Shown: positions 22,397-33,111 of the stretch, one piece after another
Numbering within the stretch: position 1 is the stretch's first letter
How the letters are laid out: every line of letters begins with the position of its first letter
From: Viola odorata
Taxonomy: Eukaryota > Streptophyta > Magnoliopsida > Malpighiales > Violaceae
DNA length: 64,000 bases
Assembly (NCBI GenBank): GCA_963691705.1
Contig: OY829538.1
Span: forward strand, 30,772,836 to 30,836,835
Direction of reading: 5' to 3'
The notes under the pieces: model-generated
Database searches by the model: none
Told to the model about the DNA's origin: nothing
What the model saw: the letters and a program-made list of their open reading frames with translations, nothing else
Translations under genes and position numbers: made by a program

Positions 22397-22989
22397 TGAT
22401 AACATTTCGGCTTCTCTTGAAGGATGAAACCGTGTTCTTGAGCTTGAATGGATCTAGTCTCCTTTGGGAGGTGGTAAACACAAGGATGTATGGTGTTTAG
22501 ATGGTGTTTAATGGAGAAGATAACGTCGCTAGAAGGAGTGCAGATTGTGCAGCGGATTAATGGATAAAAATGAGAGTGTTTTGATGAACAACAATATATT
22601 AAACTTGTATTCAAGTGATTACAAGGATCTCTTAATCGTGCTCACCCTTACTTGATCATGTAATTATCAACCCGATGAGATTAAACAAGATGAACAAAAC
22701 TGGTTTTAAGAACCCTAAGGCAAAGCCAACTAATTAGTCTTGAAAGGAGATAATCTCACAATTAAATCAAAGACAAGTCTAAAGTGAGCCTATTGCTTAC
22801 TATTTATGCTAAGAGCCTAATACAAGGGATAATACCCTTACACCCTTAGACAAAGGGGCTTGAGAAGCTTGGCCTTGGCAGTAATGAAGATGGGCTTGGC
22901 CATAGGCTCGGCCAAGGGCTCGGACGTGGGCTCGACCATCCCGTGAAGCCTTGGCGCGAATACGAGTTAAAATCCTCGAGCTCGTATCA
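22397..22989 (-). repeat. 5' LTR of the non-autonomous element
   Basis: It is 593 bp, the partner of 18446-19086, and carries the shorter version of the GGGCTCGG minisatellite. Confidence 0.8.
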
Positions 22990-23611
22990 TTACCTCTATG
23001 CTCTTTTTGTTTAAGATTTACAAGAAAAGTAAATATTTTTGGTGTGTTTATACTGATTTTACAAAACTCAAATTTCTAATAGAAGTATGATAACTTTTAT
23101 ATTACCTATTAGGACAAACATTTTAAGTTACCATTATCTGTTTTGATTAAAATTTGAGGTTAATTTATTTTTCATTTTATAAAGAACTTTTGTTTCTTTT
23201 AATTTGGTTTGGCCTATAATTGTGGTGTGCGGTTCTCCGAGCTTAAAATATAAAACGTTTGGGCTCTCTTCAATTAACATATCATTAACAAGGTCTTAGG
23301 CCTACAAGAAGAACGCCAATTTAGTTGTCGATGGTTTAGCCAACTTGACATTTGATTTTACTGTTCCCTACTCTTGGTTTCTGTCCGCTCTTTCCTCTAT
23401 CCATCTACTCCTTCAAGGTAGGGGTAAACATTTGGGTCGAATCAAATTGAATTCAGTTCAATCTAGATCAATTTCGGACCAGATCAGATTTTCCTCACCT
23501 CCAACCGAACTATATCTGAAATATTTTGATCGGATTTGGACTCAAATAAATTCTTTTAGTAACCGACAAAATCCAACAATTTAGTTCAAATTTGTTTGGA
23601 TTTCGGTTATG
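22990..23611. other. Intergenic, nothing recognised
   Basis: AT-rich spacer. The 23345-23584 frame is short, with no motif. Confidence 0.4.
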
Positions 23612-24271
23612 CACTAGAAGATTTATATGTTTTAAAACTTCAATTTTCAGATTATACATGAAAATGTAAACATGTTGTCCAAAATTTAGATTCTTCGATT
23701 TTTCGACTTTCACTAGGTCTAACTAAACAATAACTGATTATATTCAGTTCGGCTTGGATCATATAAATAATTTAAAATGGGATATGATTAGTCGGATATG
23801 GATAAATCTCTTGCCCCTGTTTTATTAGGGAGTGTTTGGTATCAAATCATGGAGGAGTTCAATTCATTTCATTAATATAGTTCAATTAGAATTGAATTAA
23901 TAAATGAATTCTAGTGATTAGTATACTAATTGTATACTAATCACTAGAAGATTTGTATGTTTTAAAACTTCAATTTTCAGATTATACATGAAAATGTAAA
24001 CATGTTGTCCAAAATTTGGATTCTTCGATTTTTTGACTTTCACTAGGTCTAACTAAACAATAACCGATTATATTCAGTTCGGCTTGGATCATATAAATAA
24101 TTTAAAATCGGATATGATTAGTCGGATATGGATAAATCTCTTGCCCTTGTTTTATTAGGGAGTGCTTGGTATCAAATCATGGAGGAGTTCAATTCATTTC
24201 ATTAATAGAGTTCAATTAGAATTGAATTAATAAATGAAATCTAGTGATTAGTATACTACTTGTAATTAAAA
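23612..24271. repeat. Tandem direct duplication, two ~330-bp units
   Basis: The segment beginning CACTAGAAGATTTATATG at 23612 is repeated from 23942 with only scattered substitutions, down to the TCTAGTGATTAGTATACTA near the end of each unit. The unit includes AGGGAGTGYTTGGTATCAAA, a MITE-end-like motif. It lies about 1.6 kb upstream of the COL start codon. Confidence 0.9.
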
Positions 24272-24875
24272 AAATTCAAATGAATTGAAATGAACATATT
24301 GTTTGGTATGATTAAGAAATGAATTCATTTTAATTATTTGACCATTATACCTCTAAACTGTTGTAAAGGAGAAGGGATAGATTTTAGACAAGAGCATTTA
24401 AGTAATAAATTAATTAATTATTAAAGCCAAATGAATTCCTCAACAATCACATCTATTTGGGTGAGAATTCCACTCTTCAGTAAATTTTGCAGTTTAATTT
24501 TTACAAAAATGGAACTCTCTCGTATTCTACTATACTAAGTGAATGATTTCATACCAATACTTTTAAATGAACTGAATAATATAAAACCCAAATGAAATTA
24601 AAATAAGCCATCCATTTATGATTTTTGTTTGGTTAAAGATTGGAAGACACGGGACAAGGAGGAGAGGTGTGGCATTAGAAAAGAGAATAGGGCGCGAACA
24701 GCAAAAAGTTCTTCAACTGAGTCAACTCCAGCTCGGGTGGGTCCCGCTCTTCCTTTTTGTAGTAATAAACTAATAATTATTATTTTTCTCTCTCATTGCA
24801 CTTTTGAATCAGCTTATGTCACACCTTTCTCTTACACCAAAAAGCACACACATGCGCGCACTCTACACATACACA

Positions 24876-24905
24876 AACCCAACCCAACCCAACCCAACCC
24901 AACCC
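24876..24905. repeat. AACCC x6 microsatellite in the COL leader region
   Basis: Six AACCC units in a pyrimidine-rich tract about 1 kb upstream of the COL ATG, likely near its transcription start or in its 5' UTR. Confidence 0.85.
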
Positions 24906-25254
24906 ACCCATTGCCCAATCCCAATCATTTCCTTTCTATTCTTCCTCTCCATTATCTACTTCTTTCTTTTTCCCTTCCTAAAATCTCTGCAGAAAAAATG
25001 ATAAAAGAACAAAAACAGAAATCCCAAAAAAAAGCCACTAAATTCAATTCAATACCAGAATTCAGACTGACACTAAAAAATACAGAGAGAAAAAGCTCTT
25101 CCTTCTAGGTTTCTCTTCTTCTTTCTTCTCCTGTTGTAATTGTAAATCAATCATACAGTTTTTGTTTTTCACCAATATATTCTTCTGTTGCTTCATCAAA
25201 TCCTGGAAAAAAGGGGTCTTCAGTCTTCATCTCCGATCTTGTGGCTCTACTCTG

Positions 25255-25782
25255 GTAATTTTTTCATTTCTTTGCTCATTTCCCTGTTTATCAGTAATGG
25301 ATCCTCATCTCTTGCTGCTTGCTTCTCATGTCTGTGTGTTTTTGGAGTGATTCTTTGTTGATTGGATTGACTTCTTTCATTCATAAATCCAATTATTTCT
25401 TTTCATCTTTAATTCTGCTGATATAATTCTGTGTTCAAGTGGTGTTTATTTCCTACTGGATTTTTAATCCTTGTCTAAAACAAAATTGTAATCTCTCAAT
25501 GACTTCTATTTTCCGTATATATACATATTTTTTTAATTTTCTTTTTTTAATTTTCAGATGGTGTTCTTTGTTAATCTCATAATTACCCTGAGTAGCTGGT
25601 ATTTTTGTTTCAGGTTTTTAATGGAGCAAGAAATTTGTCAGCTTTTCTCCTGTTTTTCTTATGTCCTTGTTGAAGCTTTATCTGCTCCACTGTGATTTTC
25701 TTGCCTGCTTTATGATTGTTTATATGTTTCAGTTTTCCCCATGTAATTCATGTTTTCTTTTTCTTTTTCTTTTTTCTTGCAG
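25255..25782 (+). other. Probable 5' UTR intron of the COL gene
   Basis: CTCTG|GTAATT at 25254/25255 and a strong pyrimidine tract ending CTTGCAG| at 25782 would remove 528 bp between a leader exon and the exon with the ATG. Inferred from splice-site quality only. Confidence 0.5.
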
Positions 25783-25906
25783 AGACTGAAACATTATCTT
25801 ATTGTGGTGCACTGAAGGAGATTGTTTTGGTTGGTGAGAAGTTAATTCTCACAAGTTTTGATACTTGTAAAGATCTGATTTTGGTTAGAAAAGAGGAGAT
25901 AAGGAC

Positions 25907-28900
25907 ATGGGTTACACTTGTGATTTTTGTGGGGAACAAAGGGCGATGGTTTATTGCCGATCTGATGCAGCATGCCTTTGTTTGTCATGTGATCGAACTG
26001 TCCATTCTGCTAACGCTTTGTCTAAACGCCATTCTCGAACACTTTTATGTGAAAGATGCAATTCGCAACCTGCATTTGTTAGATGTGAAGAGGAGAAGAT
26101 TTCTCTCTGTCAAAATTGTGATTGGATGGGCCATGGGACCTCTACATCAGCTTCAACGCACAAGAGGCAAACAATCAATTGTTACTCTGGCTGCCCGTCA
26201 GCTGCTGAGCTTTCTTCAATATGGTCATTTGTTTTGGATCCTCCTTCTGCAGTTGAATCCACTTGCGAACAAGAGATGGGTTTGATGAGCATCACTGAAA
26301 ATGGTGCTGGAAGTACTAGGGATCCACCAGAGAATGCCAATAGCCAAAATCCTTCTGGTGTTGTTGAGCCTAACACTATACGCCAAATAGCTAAACCAGG
26401 TGTTTGGGCTGGGTCTTCTACGATGCCTGAACCAAACCCTGTAGCAAACAGCCCGCGCCAGCTATTCGGATCTGCAAATGCAGCTATGCCAAAGGTATAT
26501 GGGGTTGAAGTATATTTCCTTACTTTCCTTTTCATTATAACTCTACTATTCTACTGTCTTGAAACTCACTTATTTTGTCAATTTTAACAGTTTAGAGTCC
26601 TGGGTGTATGAAACGATACTCTAGAGTAACTGTGGTGTTAGAGCTTCCATGTTCATTTAAGTGTTACTTAAATTCTAGGGTCTTGAATCACATATCAACA
26701 GTTTGAACTTTTTTTAGTCTTCCTAGGAAAATGCTGTTTTCACTTCTTTTTTTTCCATCCTCCAAGGAAAATGCTGTTTTGACCTTTCTTTTATCTTCCT
26801 ATTAAAATGCGATAATATTTAGAAAACTCATGCCTTTCTCTTATACAGTCTTCATTAGTGAAGTATAGTAGCTTCATTGGTTATAGATTCGTTTTCCTTT
26901 AAATGCTTCTTCTCATTTCATCATATAACAGTTATTTTGTGATCTGTGCATGGGAGGCTTGTTGGAAATGACTGCTGATTTGTCGCGCTCCATGTTCACT
27001 GCTTCATTGGACTCGTTAACTGCCATGGTCTAGATGAGGCAGCTTAATGAATAAGCTAAACCTTACAAAACTGTTATGAGCTTTACTAGTGCAGGGAATC
27101 TAAATACTTTTAGTTTATTGGGCTTCATGCATTGCATTATTTATGACTGTCTTCTTTGTGGTGTAGATATCTAGAATGCATGTCTTGTTGGTCCAAACAT
27201 CTGTTAAGATAGATCAAGAGATATACCTGTCCTCTTTTGTCAGCCTTTGCAAGAACATGTCTCAGGAATGCATTTCTTATTTACTTCAAGAGCTCTTCAC
27301 TACAGTTTGGACACTGAGCTTTTGGCATTCCAGGGTCATCCCATGCCAAAGTTCGTTAAAATTGATTTTGTCAGTCAATTTTGATCAAAAAATAAAAAAT
27401 GTACCGCCTTGGCTTGTAGACGAATATAAAATCTATTTCTGTTTTTTAAAGACCTTTGCTGATTCAGACTAATAAAATGCAGTTATACTGTCCTGGGACT
27501 GGGAATAAATGCCCTCCACTTTGTGAAGATGATCTTTACGAGGACTTCAATATGGATGAAATAGATTTGAATCTTGAACACTATGAAGAACTTTTTGGTA
27601 ATGCCCTCAATAATTCAGAAGAGCTTTTCCAGAATGGTGGAATTGATAGCTTGTTTGGGAAAAAGAACTTGTCTGGAGCTGATTCCAATTGTCAGGCTGC
27701 TGCTGAGGTTCTATACTCTTATCCATCATCTTTTATGTTGTCCTTGCATCTTCATCAGCATGGTTTTTTCATTTTTATATTACCAGGCTTGTCGTTGGTA
27801 TGAGTTCAAATAGGACACCGATGTATGGTTCAGAGATGCATATAATATCTTGCTTTCTTTAATATTCTCTGCAACATGACGCGTTTGTCTCTGCTCCTAG
27901 TATGAGCAATACATGTATATATAGCAAAATGTTTTTTTATAGAATAACCATTTTACTGTAGTGGTACTGGACTGGATATTACTGTAAGAGAATAACCATT
28001 TTATTTTATAGTAAAATTACCTCGGGGAAAAATTGATCTTTTTCAAACGTAAATCCCTTATGTTTATTCTCACATTAAAGAAAAGGAAGAAAAAAACCTT
28101 ATAACTTTCATCTCTGATTGTGCTGTATTTATTCCTCACAGCACCTTGTACTTTTATTTTTAGTGTCATCCACGTAGTCATGGTAAAGAGCACATTAGCA
28201 TCGTTTGTTATCCAGATTAATATTAGGGATGCATGTAGTTCACTTAAATTTTTTAGCATTAACATTTGAGAGATGGGCATACGTAGTTCAGTCCTCTATG
28301 AAGTATAATTTGCATTTATTAACAATGATCCATCCCATTGTTGCACAAGCCCTGTTCATCATCTCTGGACATTTTTAGTGATAACCTCATTTCTCATATT
28401 TAGATGTCCTGGTGTCTACCCACAGGGATCATCTGCTGGACTGGCCAAAGCAATACAGCCTGCATGCAGCAATGCTGCATCTGCTGATTCCATGATGAGT
28501 GCTAAAACAGATTCAATCCTTTGTTTTACGGCACGACATGGCAATTCAAGCCTCTCATTCTCTGGCATTACGGGAGAGAGTAGTGCTGGGGATTATCAAG
28601 ACTGTGGAGCATCTCCAATGCTTCTCATGGGGGAGTCTCCCTGGTGTCCTCCATGCCCTGAGAATTCTTTCACTTCAGCTAACCGTAATGATGCCGTATT
28701 GCGTTACAAGGAAAAGAAGAAGACCCGCAAGTAAGTGTACTTCCAGTTTAGTTGCATCAACTTTTTTTACGATGCTCATTAGGACTGCTTCCTGCACTTA
28801 CAATTACTAGCAAGGAACTGTGTGCATTCAGTTGTAGTATTATTATTATTTTTTAAAACTTCGTTGCCTCGTTGTTTACTGATCTCAATATGTATTTAAC

Positions 28901-29594
28901 CAGCTTAAATTTCCCCACCTTGTTATTCATGCTTTATTATAGATGCCATATGACGCTCACATTTGCATGCCATCTATTAATCTTTTCCCACCATTCATCT
29001 CATGTTTATTCGGTAGCAAGGATTTTTCTGTTAATAGTCTAATCTGTGCCACATTCACCATAATATAGAGGCATGCACTTGAATGTGGACAAATGCATCT
29101 TTAAACTTGCATTTACTTGTGGTTCATGCATATAAATAGAGGCGATTACATGAATGCATGGCCATTATTTCTGCTTCATGTCATTGCCTTTGTCAAGAAC
29201 CTGTCGTAGTTTCAAACTGCTTCTTGCACTCAAGGATTTAGTTTCTTAGCTTCCCCCAAAAGTCACGTCACAGAATGGTGATGTGTACTTATTACAGTTT
29301 CCTTACGCATGTTACTTAAGTAGATGCACCTGGGGACTTTGAACTACGGTTAATGTTGGATTTTCATTTGACACTCTTGTTTGATTTTCAGTGTGATGTG
29401 CATGTTTTTTGTTCTGCCTTTTGTGGATATTGTTTGTTTAAAAGTACATTTCATTCTGTGATAGGTTTGAGAAGAGAGTGAGGTATGCCTCTCGCAAAGC
29501 AAGAGCTGACGTAAGAAAGCGTGTAAAGGGCCGGTTTGTGAAAGCGGGAGATGTTTATGATTATGATCCTTTGACCCCGACTAGAAGCTACTGA
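25907..29594 (+). CDS. COL: CONSTANS-LIKE zinc-finger protein (COL9/COL10/COL14-type, B-box and CCT)
   Basis: Four coding exons join in phase: 25907-26494, 27468-27707, 28426-28730 and 29465-29594, giving 420 residues. Exon 2 could instead start at 27483; the better pyrimidine tract favours 27468. B-box 1 uses C5, C8, C17, D20, C25, C28, H33 and H42. A second, diverged B-box uses C48, C51, C60, C68, C71 and H76, followed by [20 protein letters not shown], typical of the Arabidopsis COL9-COL15 group. An acidic middle ([20 protein letters not shown]) resembles an activation or interaction region. The C-terminal CCT domain (about 367-409, [20 protein letters not shown]...) is split by the last intron, as usual. 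Family members are nuclear regulators of flowering time and light or stress responses; CCT binds DNA with NF-Y subunits. A further intron just after the stop (29595-29733) is possible. The gene looks intact. Confidence 0.92.
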
Positions 29595-30260
29595 GTACAA
29601 TTTTTTTACCATGCTTTTAATAAAGAGAAAAAAAATGGAAAGAAAGGGATGTTTAGTTTGAGAGGATCGGTTATTATTACCTGTCTGGCCGCTTGCTGAA
29701 ATTGATTCTATCATTTTGCTTGTGTGATTACAGGCTGTAGGTTGCACAAAAGGGTCTAAGTCAACGAAAGATGATGTAAATGAGCCGATTTCTGATGCTT
29801 CATCAATAAAGCATCAGACAGGGTTAGAAAGACCGACGACATGATCCAACAAGACTGCATAGATGGCCTGGTCTGTAACCAATGGATCTTCGTTTCTTTT
29901 CAACTTCCCGGAGGGATCTTAATCTGTGTGGTCAGTCCTTGTGTAGGGGGGAAGAAGTCTTATTTTTGTCCGGCCATGAAAATCTCCAATGCTCGTAAAA
30001 ATGTCTATTAGTAATGTTCTAACTTCCTGATCTGTCTGCTTCTGTAGAAGTGGCGCCCGTGGGGTGATAGGTGACTGAGTTCACAGTTCCTAGATCAGCC
30101 TTTGTAGTTGTAATTTCTGTTTCTTGTTTTTTGGGTCCTCTGCATTTGACTGTAGCATAGCACAGGATTTATATGAATGTAGTAGTTGAGGCGATATGAT
30201 TGTCTGGCCGAAACACAGTTATAAGGTCAGGAAAGATTGCTGTTGTAATTCTCCTGTGGA
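29595..30260 (+). other. Probable COL 3' UTR
   Basis: GT directly after the TGA and TGATTACAG| at 29733 allow a 3' UTR intron. Moderately complex, GT-rich sequence continues to about 30260 before AT-rich intergenic DNA. The end is not defined by a clear poly(A) signal. Confidence 0.4.
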
Positions 30261-30473
30261 GTTGTATATAGCACAGGATGATTTATTTATGGCTGTTGAG
30301 GTGTAAAAATCTCAGATTCAACATAAAATCACCCGTTTAATTGCTTCAACTATACAGGGAGTACTATCCCTTCGCACCCATGTAGTTATATCGTTGAGCT
30401 TATAATGTTTACTGTAACATTGATTTTGCTGGATGAAAAAGCTGGTGGCAGCAAAGAAGCTAGAAAAGTGCTT

Positions 30474-30541
30474 AGTACCATCGTAGAATTCAATCAATTT
30501 AAATTTAAATTTAAATTTTATAAGTACCATCGTAGAATTCA
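30474..30541. repeat. Short direct repeat around an ATTTAA tract
   Basis: AGTACCATCGTAGAATTCA occurs at about 30474 and 30522, separated by a run of AATTTAAATTT. Confidence 0.85.
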
Positions 30542-30711
30542 GGCAAGTGATAGAAGATGGGTCGCTTGAGCAATTAATCATAATTAATTTTTAAAAACCC
30601 ACCTAAAATACATAATATCATTTTCCGATAATTGTTTATACTTCTCTGATCACAAGCTACGGATACCAGGAAACCTATTCCTGTCAAAAACTTATCAGCT
30701 GATATGAAACG

Positions 30712-32340
30712 AGGCGCTAGGGTTTACTACAGATTGCAAAACCTATGGGCTTTTTTCTCTCTCTCTCTTTTATGGGCTAACTTCAAATGTTTGCCCCGGA
30801 TTATACCATAGGATTTCAATTAGTTTTAATATGGTTGAAAAGATGATAATACTAAAATAAATAATAAAATTTAGCATAATTAAATTGGATGAGATTAATG
30901 ATTATTTTATGCTAGAGAGTAATTATATTTTTATTTTTTTATAGCCAATAATTATACAATGAGAATATAATCAAGTTAAATTATACGTGGAGAACAATCA
31001 GTTATGTGTCTAATACATCAAATAAGCATGATGATGCCATTGAAATATATTCTAAATGACTGAATTATTATAGAATTATAGGTAATTGCAATGTATAAAT
31101 CATTTTTATTTAAAAATTATTAAAAAATTGTAGGTCCTATATAATTTTGATAATTTATTTTCTTTCTCTGCTCAACAAAATGGTAGTTAAAAGTAATATA
31201 TAATAGGAATGACGAATGACTACAAGTCTACAAGCTCATCAACTACGTAAAAAAATCTTCATATTGATTGCTTCTTGGATTCTAAGTGCAATCATTTTTC
31301 TGTTTTCCACCTCACTAGTTCCTTTCATATTAACTAGAGCTCGTTGCGAGGCTTTTGTATAATAATGTACTTTTCTAATTTTTATTTTTATTTTCTCAAA
31401 TAGACTTAACATTTTTTGAAAGAAATTAACTAATTTATTCAAAAAATTATTTGGTAACAAACCCAATAAATAAATAGAAATTTGTATTTTCATAAATCTA
31501 ACACACATAAAAAGGTCTATAATTTTCATTAATGTATTCTATAAATAAATAACAAATTAAAAGAATACTTTTTACATAGAAAATAAATATCTAACATTTT
31601 TCACATAATTGGAAATAAATTGACAGATTGAAAGAAACAAAAAATATAAAAGTAATGTGGTGAAAGTTTTAATGGAAGTTTGAGAGGAAGCTATCTATAA
31701 CCCATGAATTCCTATAATTATGTCATCTGTCATTTTTAAATTCCTAATACGAAAATAATAATTTTTAGTTCTATTTTTTTAATATTTTTATGTTATTATT
31801 TTTCACTCAATTAATGTATTAGATAACATAAAATATTTTAGTTTGCTCAATTAAATTATATATTTATTTATTAATTTTAATACAATTTATGATACATAAC
31901 TTTAGAACTTTTCACTTACGATATTAAATTAATTTAATATTCATAATTAATCTATTTAATTTAATACAATTTATTATAACATTTGAAAGAGATGATGTTT
32001 AAGAATTTCAAAAGTTGGATGATTCTCTATATATTCATTTTCTTTATAAAAATAATGGGAAGTGTCTAAAAGTGTTGATAGTGATATTTAAGTAAGTCAA
32101 GGTTAGTTGCATTTTTATTTATTTTAGTTTCAATTCATTAATATTTAATTTTTAAAATAATTAATATTATTTAAAATATTAATATACATATTATGCTAAA
32201 TTAATAAATATTATTTAATATATACCGTATGAATATTTGTTTATAATATAATTTGCGAAAGGCGGAAAGTTTTAAACTACTTAATATTAAAACGGTAAGA
32301 TAGGAAGCACACTAGTGCAATGGACCAAGAGATTAAATAA
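30712..32340. repeat. Duplicate of the RRP15 upstream region (copy A)
   Basis: From GGCGCTAGGGTTTACTACAG to GTGCAATGGACCAA this segment matches 35821-37651 in the same orientation, 5.1 kb away, with many small differences. It contains the same promoter-proximal block (CAGATTGCAAAAC...CTATGGG) as RRP15 but no RRP15 coding sequence to its left. It lacks the Stowaway element found in copy B; a different ~180-bp stretch lies there instead. Confidence 0.85.
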
Positions 32341-33111
32341 TTATTATCATTCTATTCATATTGTTTGTCAAATATTTTTGCTTTAAATGGGATAAATTAG
32401 GGATGGAAAAAACAAAGTAAATATGGGTCTCGCTACTATTCGGAATTATAAATTACCTTATTTTTAAATACTCATACTCTAATTATTAAGATAGGGTATG
32501 AGCATGAATATTTAATTATCCTATTTATTAGGGTACGTTATAGCATCAACCTTCCAAATCTATTATTATTCTGATCCTATTTATTTTTGAATATTTAATT
32601 AATATTTTTTATACATATTAAAATTTTAAATAAAAAACTTTAAGTTATACAAAAATTAAAATTTAAAACTCTCTGAACCATTAATTCCTAATTAATAATT
32701 TAACTAGCATACCAATCAACTATAAATATTTTATAAAATTTGGGTACCCAAAATATAAGTTAATTAAACTGGTTAATTTAAATTATAAAATAAAATAAAA
32801 ATAAAAATTTGCACTTGAGTAAAAAATAAAATTGTCATTCAGTAAAATAAATTAGCACTTAGAAAAGGTATAATTGTCTTGGGCCATTCCCTTATATAAT
32901 GGGTAAAAATAGAAAACATGTTAATGTATCATCGCCACCTCTTGATGGAATATATTTGTTCATACAAACACAACTTCAAACCGCCAGGTGAGAACAAATG
33001 CATAAACAAAAAAATGATCAAATACTACCATTAATTTCAGTAATAAACTACATAATAAGTTCAATTTTTCAAAAGCTAAAACGAGTTTATATTATATGGA
33101 CACCACAAACA
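32341..33111. other. AT-rich spacer, probable RRP15 3' flank at its right end
   Basis: Nothing recognised apart from the last ~100 bp, which probably include the RRP15 3' UTR. Confidence 0.4.

Larger units (their letters stand above)
18446..22989 (-). mobile_element. Non-autonomous LTR retrotransposon with one large ORF
   Basis: Two direct repeats of about 0.6 kb (18446-19086 and 22397-22989), both starting TGATAA and ending CGTATCA on the + strand, enclose 3.3 kb. On the minus strand, 22396 downwards begins AGTGGTAGCGGAGC, resembling a degenerate initiator-Met primer site. Immediately before the other LTR (19100-19087) is a pure polypurine tract, GAAGAGGGAGGAGA. The element is therefore minus-strand, 4.5 kb, with no protease, reverse transcriptase or integrase; its only long frame is the 500-codon ORF. 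A target duplication is not convincing (TTAAG left, TTACC right). It fits the LARD or TR-GAG class, mobilised by another element's enzymes. Confidence 0.8.

Noticed and set aside
18441..22994. Target-site duplication for the non-autonomous LTR element
   Set aside because: TTAAG on the left and TTACC on the right agree in only three of five bases; not counted.
24629..25108. 159-codon frame upstream of COL
   Set aside because: It lies in leader-like, low-complexity CCCAA/TTTCC sequence with no domain; more likely 5' UTR.
25716..26285. 189-codon + frame overlapping COL exon 1
   Set aside because: Shadow of the B-box exon in another frame; the 25907 frame carries the zinc fingers.
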